Both the position numbers and the translations under genes were made by a program. A stretch of 64,000 bases of DNA, taken from assembly GCA_013115135.1 (NCBI GenBank), contig JABANP010000222.1:1-64000 (forward strand), read 5' to 3'. Within the stretch, counting starts at the first letter, position 1. Every line of letters begins with the position of its first letter. The notes below the pieces were generated by a model. The model saw nothing but the letters and a program-made list of their open reading frames with translations, did not search any database and had not been told where the DNA came from. Origin of the DNA: Perkinsus olseni (Eukaryota > Perkinsozoa > Perkinsida > Perkinsidae). Positions 21,401 to 32,882 of the stretch are shown one piece after another.

Positions 21401-22693
21401 ACTTGGCCAGGTAGTTAGCGGCTGTCGAGCAGCGGGATGGCTAGACCTTCCTCTTAGGCTTTGGTTGGCTCTAGCCAATGCTTCGAAAGCGGGAGAAGAT
21501 TCTGTCGAGAGATACCAGTGCACTTACAGAGCCATACGCCACCTCGAGCGTGCTGCTAAGTACTGCTGCTTACACCGTGGTCTTATTTGACGACATCAGT
21601 TGCCCTCAGGTCGGCCTCGGCGAATAGAGAGGCTGAGTCGGCGTTCAGCAAGCGTGACATCTACGCCACTGCTGCCGAGCAGGCCCAACAGCTTGGACGG
21701 CACCTCGCGACTGCATTCATGAATGCTGATAATCTGACTCAGGAGGGTAGCACGGGGCTGTCCTCTGTTGAACGGTTGACGTCCTCCGCTCAGGTGGCTA
21801 TTCGACGCCAGTTAGAGTGGCTATGGAGCACGACGTAATCTGGCAGCCAATTGGCGACTTCCTGACCAAGGTGAAGAGCCAGTCAATCGGTACTCTAGCA
21901 TCGACTATGCTATCCGAGGCGCTAGTGTTTGCTGGCAAGGCATGGACTGCGAAGGATGCGAACGATGGTCAGGAGGCCTTGGCTGTGTGACCTGTTCGAA
22001 AGTTGGTATTCCTCAGAGGCAGCGAACCTATTAGCCCGGTGTACGGCTTTGGTGGATGCCGGTCGAGCTCATGTTAAGCTGGCGGAGATACTCAAGCTGG
22101 CATCGGATACTGGCAAGCGGAGCGACGCAGCCATCACGGTGAGCATGTTGGCCTCCTCCTTTTGAAGCCTCTATTTGGTGTCTATAATCAGATAATATCA
22201 CGGCGATCTGAGGCGGCTTTCCAATGGTTATCAAAGCATGTTGACGAAGAGCCGGATGCCTTCGTGGAGTGCGTCGTTGTCAGGGCCCAGCTAGCCCAGT
22301 TCCTCGACGGGTCAGCTGACACCTCAGCCTCTCGCTCTGCTCGATGCCATAGCCAACCTCAGGTACGTCAGCATGGCGGAGTGTCTGGCTGATGCCGAGG
22401 GCGTGGCAGGAGGCAACAAACGAGTTACTGGTGCACTACGAGCAGCACTGGCGAATCTCTCAAACACGGAACTACGCCGATGCTCGAAGTCATCGCCAAC
22501 AGGTGGTGGGGGGACTTCTTGACTGCCGACAGTAGTGGCACTGTCGTTAATTGGCTCAGTCTCAGGACGTTCTGTTGCCAGTCGGAAATTGGTGAAAGCA
22601 CTGTACCTATTCTCCATCAACGGCAATGGTGATCGTACGTTGGCCGATGAGATGCGACTTTTACTAGAACAGGAGAAGGGACAGTCTCTGTGA
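18474..22693 (+). CDS. EDRF1-like protein (erythroid differentiation-related factor 1 homologue)
   Basis: A long multi-exon gene. Exon 1 (18474-18590) starts MVDHKEQQDSGFSLFSQPHP and joins in phase 0 to the frame beginning at 18641. The large exon 2 runs to about 19995. It contains TVQWTLGGYRILLGCDMVVF, then DAWVENNLLSVGKVAWC, then the diagnostic LLHFLKRHCTRQGGTYYLY and CVLYDTTS, in the same order as the N-terminal half of EDRF1. Later exons supply the helical repeat half: YIKLAL-type helices are lost, but NELGCIHLGQLTELLRSG and ADEMRLLLEQEKGQSL at the end fit. The stop is TGA at 22693. In animals EDRF1 is a TPR-containing nuclear factor, and its role in protists is unknown. Inner exon limits were not fixed. 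Confidence 0.75.
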
Positions 22694-22903
22694 TTGTTGA
22701 CTTTGATTTCTACGATAGCTTTTATACACCCTCGTTTATACGATTGAGTGGCTAAATAACAGTAACAGGAACTCCTATGCTGCAGGTGTGTCGTGTTACA
22801 CGGTCACTCATACTATCTCATGAATCCCATACCACTCCTAGGCCAAATCATAGTCTTGTAGCAGCACTGCTGACGGAAGCCTCGTTAACAGTTGTGTATA
22901 CAA

Positions 22904-25843
22904 ATGGATTGCTCTGACGAACACGATGATCTAGATGACACTGTTGTAATGGAGAGCGAGAATGAAGCAGACGAGAACGTCGAGCACTCCAACATCGTCG
23001 ACATTATCCGTTCATCATCATCAGCGGGTAGAGCGCCCACACCACCAGTGGAGCGTTATGATGTCCGCTGGTCTCAGGCCGTGGAGCTGAAGTCGCAACG
23101 AGTGTAGCCAAACGACGTCGGGGGTCGAGAGGGAAGGTCTTCAGTAGGGTTTGTTGTTGCTCTCGAGACTTCGTACTTGCTGCTGCAGGGCAGCGGGATG
23201 AGGCAGCGCCATTTACCCACTCGGACGGTCCAGTGATTGCCTGTACGCAAGTCCAGGCTGAAGACAGTTCAACAATGGCCGATGACAGAACGGCAGGAGC
23301 GGGAGGAGCAGCTGCTCCTGCAGGCCATACAGCGGTACGAAGCCCCTCGGAGTCCACAAAAAGTAGTTGTTGCCATCGCCCTGGCAGCGACGGCGGGGCT
23401 TCACTAGCCTCAGGTCACACGAGGTCTATTAGAGGTCGACACCGTCGTCATCATGGAGAAGACCACGACGCAGGCCCCAGATTCGTAGGGCCCCGCTGTT
23501 TAATGAGAGTTCCTGGCCTCTCGGGCAGGTGCCCCGCTGCGTCGGTGACCGTGTAAGACTGAGTGGTAGCCCTCCTACGACAGCAATGAGAACTACTGGC
23601 GGCATATCCGGTGGGACTTTGGTGGTGGAAGTGCCCGACTCTCATGACCAAATGGGATGGGCTTTTACTATCAGTAGGAGGCCGCTGTGATCGCCTCCCT
23701 TCTCTCGTCATGTGATGCTTCAGAGGTCGAGTCGATGGCATCGGGTATAGGGAACACCATGGCTGTTGGAATACTGCCGGATGTGCCTCAGCGGTGGGAC
23801 AAAACCCTTTACAGCCGACCGGAGAATTTAGTGAATCCTGTGAGCCGCCGATGGCGGCTACTCTAACGCACACTGCGTTATGGAAGGTACTCATAGGTTA
23901 TGATTTACCAAAGGTGAAGATAGGCAAGGATGTGTCCATGCATAAGCTCGATAGCAGACTCTGGCGGCCGAGGGTGACCCCATCGGTCGTCTGAAGTCCG
24001 TCAGCATGTCCTTGTTAGACTATGTTGAAGGAGGGGTCTAAGCTGACGCTCCGTGCATGGCAGGGTGGTGCGGGAGGCCAGTGGTGGGTGTTGATGGTCG
24101 AGAGTGAAGGACAGCGGCGCATCTCCCCCTACATCACGAGCATCAGAGTAAAGTACCATACCACTCCATCGCCAACTTGTCCATGTCGTAGGTGTCGGAG
24201 CACCCCCATCCGTATGGTCTGGTCGACCTGTCCGGAAACGTGAGAGGGGTTTCGTTAGTACCGCATAGTCCCCCTGCAGCCCAGGAGGCTCCGAAGATCC
24301 GACAAGGTCAGCTGGCTCCGAGCCCACGACTGCCGATCAAACCTGTAACTCCAGTTCCTGATCTCTGTCCACCGCTAGAGGCAGCCACTGAGGGCGTCTT
24401 CGCGCAGGGTTTCCTAAGGTTGGTTTAGGCCGTGTAACATCATGCGCCACTCATCTTCGTGTTAGTCCATCGCTGAGGCTCTCCCCGGACATGCGGACGG
24501 CAGTCCGGTACGAGGGCCTCAAGCAAGCAGTCACGTTCGTCCGCACACCGTTGCCGACTAGAAATAAACCGACTAGGATAGCGGTGGGTACCATGTACAG
24601 GGACGAGAGAGATTTCGAGCTTATAGGTGAGAGTGCTTTCCGCGATAAAGTGTGGGCCTAAGAGCTGCATGGCCCTCGGATTGTGCTCGTCGAAGTCCCT
24701 GCCTAAGCGTCGTGTTGACATGACCTACATCGATAATGCTAGTGACCTCAGAGGCCCGGCATTCGTCTGCGGGTAGGCGGCTGGCCCCTCCCCCTGATAC
24801 CTGATCGTTGCGTTAGGTATGAGCTACCCGTAGTGTACGACATACCAGGGCAGTTCGAGGGAGAGCCGCCGTCAGAGAAGATCCCTGCAAGCCTTCTTCG
24901 TCCAGTATCACTCTTCCTGGTTGTCCCGTTCGCACGGCTCCGCTGTTTTCAGCGGAAGTTTGTCTCGGGCGATGTTTTTAAACTGAGCGTCTGCATCGAA
25001 CCGGGCACCGAGGGCGGCGAGAGATGGATGGCTCGAGCATGGCAGAATGATAACGAGATAGCAGGTGAGGGTCTGGCTCGAGTGAAGGCGGCTTATGTTC
25101 TCCTTACAGTCTCTCGAGAACTCTCTCCGCATCTTGTAGAGGTTTGGAAAGAAGAAAACACGATGGTCGCGATCGTGGACGTTGCAGGAAGTGTGAATGC
25201 AGTGAGGTGTGTGCCCGATGTCGCGGCCTGCATACTAGAGAGATGCTCCTTAGATTAGTCGATACTGACGACACTGAGTTCCCGTGTCCGAAGGACTGCG
25301 TGTTCCATCTGTACGGTCTGAGCTCGAACGTCCGTACCCCTTCTCACCGGGACGATACCAGCTTCATTCATGTAGCGTATCCCGCATACGAAAGATCTTC
25401 GTGTCACTTCGTGGTTCAGCCAGGACCGGTCGATGGATCCTACCGGATTGGCCGCCATCGGAATTGCAACTTGTGCATCGACTCCGCGTATAAGTCGGAG
25501 TTAGTCAGCCGAAATCACTGCAGTCTCTCTATCGAGGGCAATCACTTAATCGCAACCGATGGTGGTGGGATAAACGGCACGTGAGTACCCCTCCAGGACA
25601 TTCCGTAGGAGGCATTCTTGTCAGCTTCGTAAATCACAAGCGTCTACCATCTAAGTCGTCCCAAACTCTCTTGCAAGGTGAGTGCGCTGCCGCTGGTTGC
25701 GTTTTCTGGATCATCTTCCCTCAGGTTGCACTCTAGGGCTCGGGGACCGAATCAACGGTCTGGAATTCCTGGTTCGACTCTCTCCAGAACTTAGCACTTC
25801 TGATAATCAAGCTGACGGTAAACTCACGAAGACAGGAGCATGA
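22904..25843 (+). CDS. FHA-domain protein, N-terminal part unidentified
   Basis: The C-terminus is a forkhead-associated domain, a phosphothreonine-binding module. YRIGRHRNCNLCIDSAYKSE and LVSRNHCSLSIEGNHLIATD (about 25440-25560) supply the Gly-Arg and Ser-x-x-His residues of the binding face. Two more exons, spliced at gtgagt donors, add NGT, VNHKRLPSKSS, LQGCTLGLGDRINGLEFLV and a TGA at 25843. Upstream, exons around 24490-25255 read GLKQAVTFVRTPLPTRN, then YELPVVYDIPGQFEGEPPSE, then WMARAWQNDNEIAGE, a beta-rich region I do not recognise. The proposed first exon at 22904 starts with an acidic MDCSDEHDDLDDTVVMESEN. It is uncertain that 22904-24000 belongs to the same gene. The gene converges on the calpain gene. 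Confidence 0.6.
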
Positions 25844-26233
25844 TCATTTCTGACTTTATGCCTGCTTGTGTTAGTCGCGGAGTAATGAAAAAAATCGGCG
25901 TGTTATGGCACACTCGCAACAGTAACTGGTCTGAGCGTCGCCTCTTGCGTGCGACTAATGATCAGCCCGCGCAAAAGAGTCCTGCAATGGGCTGACACTT
26001 GCGGCTAGCTGAGACCGACAGAGTTGCCAAACACAATACAGAGAACGAGCAAGGAGGTAACGACTCCGGCTCGACCTGTATCTTCACGCACACGAGCTTT
26101 CCAATGATACACAACACAACGAAATCTGTTGCCAGAAACAGTAGTAAGACTCAGTGTAAAGGTCAAGGGTAACGTATGAGAGGTTGAGAGGAGTTCGGGC
26201 CGCATGCGAACGGTTGGTGAATGCTTTCCTCTT

Positions 26234-29200
26234 CTATGGGCGGTGTGTGAAAAACTTGGTCAGCAGACCATCTTTGCATGAAGGTGTATCGGTAGTTATG
26301 CATATATCGAAAACCTCCTCCCCAGTCGCTAACGATGAGCACCTGCACACGAACCGTTGGGGAGGCACGCAGGTGTTGGTGTTTCTGACAATCATAGCCT
26401 GGCCAGGAAGAATGAGGTCGTGTGTGCTGATGGCGATATTCGACCCATCGCTGTTAGATGCCCACCCACGAGAACTTGATAAATTCACGGCATTCGCTAC
26501 AGTCGCTTCGAAGTAGACGGCACGACTGAAAACAACAGAAGAGTGAACGGGAGCAAGAGCAGTGAATGTGGTTACTTGGATGTGTTGACCACGTAGACCG
26601 AGTACCCGGCGTCGTAGGCGGTGTAGAGGTAAAAACCATGATTTATTTGACAACTGCCTGTAGCAGCTATGTGGGCCGCCAGGGCGGTCCTTTCCATCGC
26701 AAAACCCACCTGAGTTAAGATCGCCATCGGAACTTTCAACTCTACTTAAAGTCTTACCAAGAGGTCGCGAACAATAACTGGTTTGGCACTGAAGACCCCG
26801 AGTGTGAACTCTCGGCGACGCCGAGTGACCGAGCCAGCCCGGTGGTTGAACGTGAGAATGACGGCAAGGAAGCGAGTTTCCACGTCGTTAGTCTCTTCCT
26901 GTGTGTGGGAGTACAGCCACGTGTCGAGTTGCACAGTCGACTGAGTACTCCTGGAAGGAGCAAAAGTGGATGCTGCGCAGAGACAGGTAGCTCACCGTGG
27001 TGAGCTCGCCACGTAATCCAACACATTCGAATTAGGGGCTGGACGTCGACGAAACAGAACTATACCGATATCGTTCGGGAACGCACTGTTCTCGGCACTC
27101 CTGTCAGAACTCTGAGGGATGAGAGTACTCCGAGCCGCCCGCGCCCAGCAGAGGCCGTCACTTGAAAGACTGCTAAATTAGCCTGGCTGTTGGCGAATGA
27201 ACTTATCTCTGCTGCAGGGACAGCGGGATGCGAGAGCACCGAAGGGAAGGGCATGGTAGGGGTACGGGCCTCCGACCACGAGTCCTCGTGGAGACATACA
27301 GTCACGGAGCAGAAGTATCTTGGGAAATGCCCATCAGTGTCCCGCGTGTGGTATCCCGCACCCACCGTCGGAGGTCCGCCAAGGAGATCCAGAAAATCCC
27401 CTGTCCCGTGGGAGGCTCCTGCGTTGCCGACTGCAATCGACTCTGAAGTTCAGCTGTCCATTCAGCCGATGAAGGGCCATATGGTCCCCGCCAAACTCTT
27501 GAACCTGCGCAGGCTCCATTCAAGAGCAGACAGCGACTAGCTGCCCCTACCCCAGGGGTTCCGTAATTTGAGTAACCGCAAACCATCGAGCGCTACCACC
27601 TGAAGAGACAGTCCAATGGAGGCAAGCCGACCTATTGGTGGGCCTCTTGAACCTTGAGTATGGTGTAACAGTGCTCGCTGAACAGGCCCATCGCCTCGTA
27701 TTCCTCTTTGCCCACGCCGTCCACGAACCCGCAGCTTGCACACATGATGTGAACTCCGGCGTGGCTGACTAGCGAACCTGCTCAGGCGATCTCCGATACC
27801 GGTGTCGTAGCAGCCGTATGACGTGGATACCCCAGAGAACGTCATCGTCCACCTGAGTGACCTCACGTCCCTCGTTGGTCCCTGGCCTGCCGGGTTGGAG
27901 ATGATACGATATACACGGCCATCCCGTAAGCATAGTCAGACCCTCTGATGCTGTTCCTGAGTCCAACAGTGGCCTCCATAGGAGCCAGAGACCGGCTTAC
28001 CTGCTTCTATCGCCTCGTAAGAGCCGCTCAGCTTGGCGTAGGCTTTCTCGAGAAGGGACACCCAGAGTACTCTGGAGCCCTTGCCTGCAAATACTCGACG
28101 CCCTGGAGCAGTAGATAAGAAATGGTCGTCGACAACTACGAGCCTCCAGGCTCCGTTGGAATCACACAGACGAACCATGTACACACCCGCAACAGCTGAC
28201 CTCTCGGTACCGTCCTGAGTTGAACCGGAGTCGCTAGCCGTGACTTGCCGCGAAGCTTGCCTGATAGGGGAAGAGGTCTTTGACGAGACTCGGTCGTTGT
28301 TGACAGAGGGCCGCCAATGCAGACAACATCCAGCAGTCACCGAGGGCTCCCTAAAACGACAAGTTTTTTCCGCCGACCGCATCGTGATGCCATACCTGGA
28401 GCACATCCTCGGGCACAGGGCCAGTGGCAGGGTCGAAGAGAGCGTATCCTGGACCGGGCCTCAGCCAAGGCAATGCAGCCACCTGAGGTCATCATCATCC
28501 TCTACCCAACACACGGGCGATCCGCTGGCTACTTCGCCCCATCTGCTATGAACGTTGGTTGTTGTGGTCGCCCCTTGGTGGCCATGCTTGAACAAGGAGA
28601 GCGGGCTGGGGGGAAACTCGTCGTCAACGAAGGACTGGTTGAGATTGAGGCACCTGTCACAGCAGCACCAGTACAAGCCCGACTTGAACCCTGACTGCTG
28701 ACCCACGTTTCTGTAATGAAGGAAAGCCTTGCTCTCGCCACTGTCGCTGCATCATCGGCCGACCGGATACTTTGCCGCGTCGGATCGATTACCTCAGAGG
28801 CCAGCAGTCAACGCCGAGTGACTCCAGGCACCTCCTACCCCATCCTTCGATCGCTCCCCGTTAACCGGCGTGAAAACCTTACACGCTTGGCAGGCCACCA
28901 GCATTGCAGGCGGGCGACTTATTATGAACCTGAGGGCGACGCTACTGGAGAGGGAAGAGCGCCAGCCAAGGGAGTACTCGAGCATCCTCTTGCATCCTCG
29001 GCATCTTATCCTCTCCTTAGGAGGACCACTACCGCAGGAGGCGCAGGTTGACACACCAGCCGGGTACCATTTATCGCAAGTTACGCAGTACCATCGAACA
29101 CCCTGCTGCCTCGGCGAAGCCTGACAACAAACCAAGCAGCCTTTACCGACAACCGCCCCGCGACGTGGATCCTGCCTCGTCACCTTCCTGGGTGTATCAG

Positions 29201-29327
29201 CCTCGAGGTACGCTGGATTGGCTTCTCTCTCGCAGCACTTACATAGGAGTGCATCAGGTGGATTACAGAAAGTACACGATGGGCATTGCCAGCCTTTCGA
29301 TCGTTGGTTCATCATCATACCATGCAT
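26234..29327 (-). CDS. Calpain-type cysteine protease with N-terminal RanBP2 zinc fingers
   Basis: A cytosolic papain-fold protease. The start ATG at 29327 opens MHGMMMNQRSKGWQCPSC. Zinc fingers follow: WQCPSCTFCNPPDALLCKCC fits the RanBP2 type W-x-C-x2-C-x2-N-x6-C-x2-C, and WYCVTCDKWYPAGVSTCASC is a second one. CRGC and CQAC form a possible third. The catalytic domain has the active Cys in LGDCWMLSALAALCQQR (near 28345), VYMVRLCDSNGAWRLVVVDD, LWVSLLEKAYAKLSGSYEA, a candidate His in FSEHCYTILKV (near 27670) and the Asn in LRLLKLRNPWG (near 27550). All three catalytic residues are present. Beta-rich C-terminal exons run to about 26234. Zinc fingers plus a calpain core is the SOL/CAPN15 layout. 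Many short introns are present and the 3' end is not certain. Confidence 0.85.
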
Positions 29328-29799
29328 ATGGCCGCCGTGTTACAAAAATAAATGTTCTTCCAACTCGAAGAGTCGCTTCTAGATGGCGGGCTCACTATCG
29401 TACTGACTCCGTTCGCTGTGCACCCCCTACTGTATTAACGCAATGCCTTTGAGTGGCAGCGGAGGCGGCGGTCATCTACCAGCCAACATCATAAACCTCT
29501 CCATGCAAGGACGATTAAATAATTATTCCATACCTGTCCAGGCATAGCCCACAGTCCCCGAGACTTCAAAAATGGAGCTCGGCAACAGTGGTCTGCACTA
29601 GACAAATACATTGCATACGTAATAGACCGAGGCTTGAGACAACGGCAGCCATAGCGCTGCTGGTGCAGCGGCTCGTGCACTAACAGAACGCTAGTTTTCA
29701 ACTAAATCTTCGCTTTTATCGCCGGTCTCGTCTTCTCTCTGTCGAGGGATCTGAAGAGGGCACACGGATCGGTCTCCGGTCGGAAAATTACGGGTAATT
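29328..29799. other. Upstream region of the calpain gene
   Basis: 472 bp between the calpain start and the stop of the SLBP copy to its right. It should hold the calpain promoter and the SLBP 3' end. No element is recognised. Confidence 0.4.
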
Positions 29800-31167
29800 C
29801 TAAGGTACCTCAACGCTGTGCAGCTTTTTCCTCCACTGCTTAAGCTCTCCATCGAACGCCCTCTTGCTGACCCTCTCGTTAGGGTCCGGGGTTATGGGGT
29901 CCACCGTAGGATTTCGCTTCCTCGGTGTAACCTGACAGACCACACGGAACACTTTCATTTACGATCAGGAAAATGAACCTACCGCAGCTCTGTAGGCTAG
30001 GTAGTTCTCCGTCATCTTGCCGATCTCAATCTGCTTGGCTCGTTGCTCAGCCCGGGCACGCCATTGTTCTTCAGTAGCAGGGACCTCCGACCTGCAGCCA
30101 TACGGAACCATCACCAACGGCACTCCAGCCTGGGCAAGTATCGCTCACAGTGGGGTCTTGGCAGCGGAACCTCCCGTCGTCCTTCTCCGGGATCTCAGAA
30201 CAGGCCGACGGCGGCGTTGTTCCGTCAGAGGTGTCTGCACGAAGACCCTCGAGGAACGAGAAACAACAATTGTTTATGATACCTTGCCACCATCTTCGGT
30301 TGCAGCCTCTTCAGCCCGCACAGGATGATCACCACCGAAGATCGGGTCAAGCTTGACATCAGCGTTAGGGTCAGGGAAGAAGGACGGGCCTTTAGCCATA
30401 TCCTGAGGTTAACACTGCAACAGTCGCCACGTCAGCCTTTCGAGGGCTCGTGCAGCAGCAGCAGCAGCAGCACCGCGAACAGTAAGTAGACTCACTCTGA
30501 ATCCACTATTCAACTTTCGAAACTTGCTAGCTGTCTCGAGCTCACCATTAGCAGACGCCGAGGATAGCCGCTTCGCTGCCGGCCGTTTGCTGTCCTCCAG
30601 CTGCCCTGCAAGTTGACGAACCATTTTAACAGCGCGGGACTCCCGATTCGAGATTGAAACTCACCTGGTAGGTTGCTGAAGAGCTCCCCGCCCGTCACGC
30701 TTCCTTTGGAATCCTCAGGAATCACAATTCGAGTGTTGTTCATGAGAAATCCAAACCCAGCCGGCCGACTCTCCTCAGGAGCGGTCGTCAAGCCTGATGA
30801 CCGCGGACTTCCACTACCAGCGACCGCAGTCCCAGGATCGTTCACCTGCTACTCCAACAGCCAGCTTGCTGGAATCGGTCGGGGGTTCGAGATATGAATC
30901 CTGGGCGTCCAAGGGGGCCGCCTTCGGGAAGGTAGTGTTACCTCTTACGACGGTTCTACGATTAATCGGAGGCACGGGCATTGAGAAACCTGACCGACGA
31001 GAGCAGCTTCTACAAGCCCGATAGATGGAAGACTTACTGTCATCACTGCCGAAATCCGCCCAGCAGACTTTCGATGGTTTGGCTGGCTCTGGCCGCTCTG
31101 ACCGGGCACCACGTTGTGGTGATTCCGGATCCTTGCCAAAGGAATCCTCTTCCATGGACATTTCCAC
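29800..31167 (-). CDS. SLBP-like histone-mRNA hairpin-binding protein, paralogue A
   Basis: SLBP binds the 3' stem-loop of replication-dependent histone mRNAs for processing and translation. Near the C-terminus an exon reads EEQWRARAEQRAKQIEIGKM and TENYLAYRAA, which splices over a 51-nt intron into VTPRKRNPTVDPITPDPNER, then RVSKRAFDGELKQWRKKLHS, VEVP and a TAG at 29800. This follows the SLBP RNA-binding domain in order: the RQKQIxxGKxTxxY helix, the TPNK-like turn (here TPDP) and the final amphipathic helix. The N-terminal half is disordered and shares SKVCWADFGSDDS and FGFLMNNTRIVIPEDSKGS with the neighbouring paralogue. The protein ends immediately after the RNA-binding domain, without the long tail of animal SLBPs. 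The start at 31167 is the first ATG of the exon. Confidence 0.8.
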
Positions 31168-31490
31168 CCAACTCAGCTTCGTCGGTCTCTCCTCAATGGG
31201 TGCCAGCGCCGGAAGTGGATGGGCCGACAGCCGTGGAGGAAGAGGGTGCTGATGACATGCTACTACTTCTACCGATTTAAACTATCTGAATATACCCGAG
31301 AGATGCTGCTCATCCCAACACCACACGACCGCACTTCGAAGCAAATGCCTGCATGCACCTCGTGTGTTGGTGCTGCAGCCGTGGGCAATCATGATATCAA
31401 CTTTCCGCAACTAAGCGGAGCGACGCAATGGCATCATGCCTCTAATGACTCTAATTGATAGGAACGAAGCTCTCCTTTCACACCTGAGCT

Positions 31491-32837
31491 TCACAGTGGC
31501 GAGCCCCGGGGCGAACCAAGATGACTCACCATCTGCTCCGCATGAATTTCCAGTGAATGCAAACTCTTCCTCCATCGTCTTAGCTGGGCCTCGAATGCCC
31601 TCTTACTGAGCTTGCTCGTCGGATCCGGCGTCACAGGATCCACAAACGGCCTCCGTCGGGAAGGACTCACCTGACCACGTTAGCATTACACCATCGCCCA
31701 ACTGAAGTAGGGACTGATACAGCGGTCCGATAGGCAACGTAAGACTCAGTCTTCTTGCCGATCTCCACTTGCTTTGCACGCTGCTCAAACCGCAGCTGCC
31801 ACTGCTCCTCGGACGCTTCTTCGAGTCGTTGTTCAGGTCTACCAAATTGCAGTGAGCCCCCCGCATGCCAATGCAGGAGAAGCTCACCCGCCGGCGATAC
31901 TCTGGCGTCTCCGGGCCACCCTGTAACGCTTCCTTCTCGTACTTCCATCGGGCCCGAGATCACGAGACTGACCAAAAAGGCTTTGAGTGTTAGCATGACT
32001 CTCGGCATCCTAAGTACTGAATTCGCCCCTTACGTTCTTCTCTCCACCGGAGCTCTCATGGCCGAATACAGGGTCACGCCCCGGTTCGGGAAATGAACTC
32101 GGCCCAGCCTGTACAAAGTGATGCAGCCCACCAGAGCAGAGAGCCCCTACCGCTAGCCTATCCCCGTTGGCAACCCTCCTGAACTTGCTAGCCGTCGATG
32201 TATCCCCTGTTATAACGCCCACGCCGCTGCTGCTCAGACACCGCTTGTGACTCCGCTTGGTGTCCTCGAGCCCTGCAAGAGCCTACACCCCTGCCGTTAG
32301 TGCAGTTGAACAGGTTTCACCAGACATCAACATAGACCTGCTATCTTTAGAATCATCAGGAAGCATATTATGAGACATATTCATAAGGAACCCGAATCCT
32401 CGCGATGGGGCACCTTTGCCTTCTGCAGCTCGGGTCAGCCCTACATCCGGAGACTCTTCTTGTAGGACAGCTCCCAGCCCCATCCTACTGAACAGCTTCC
32501 TGCTCAGCTCACTGACTTCCGTTGAGTTTTGTCTACAGGGAGATGCTGTTGGAGAGACAGTTGGGCGCACTTCCGGCTTCGTGGCGACCGCTGAGGCTCC
32601 AGGAAAGGACATGCCTGGAAGATAAGCAATCCCAGGGGCCAGTGTGGTTTGGATATGATGGCACCTACTGTCATCACTACTATCCAAATCAGCCCAGCAG
32701 ATGCCAGAAGTGACGATAGAATCCGACCGCCAAGAGCCCTTCGCTGGAGCTGAGTCTGGTACTACGGTGGATGTCATGCAGAACAAACACTCAGGTATGC
32801 AGGAATCCCCGAATACGAATCTTCCAGAATCGTTCAT
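31491..32837 (-). CDS. SLBP-like histone-mRNA hairpin-binding protein, paralogue B
   Basis: A second SLBP-type gene directly upstream of paralogue A, on the same strand. The first exon starts at ATG 32837, MNDSGRFVFGDSCIPECLFC, and carries SGICWADLDSSDDS and FGFLMNMSHNMLPDDSKDS, near-copies of segments in A. The RNA-binding domain reads EEQWQLRFEQRAKQVEIGKK, TESYVAYRTA, then across an intron of about 50 nt VSPSRRRPFVDPVTPDPTSK and LSKRAFEAQLRRWRKSLHSL. The TPDP turn is shared with A, whereas animal SLBPs have TPNK, whose Thr is phosphorylated. After LEIHAEQM the frame reads on to TGA at 31491, but a gtgagt donor there could add another exon. Exon order and intron positions match A, so the pair arose by tandem duplication. 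Confidence 0.8.
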
Positions 32838-32882
32838 CTCGACAATCCATAGCAGCTTTCCCAGTCCGAGGTAATGCTCCTA

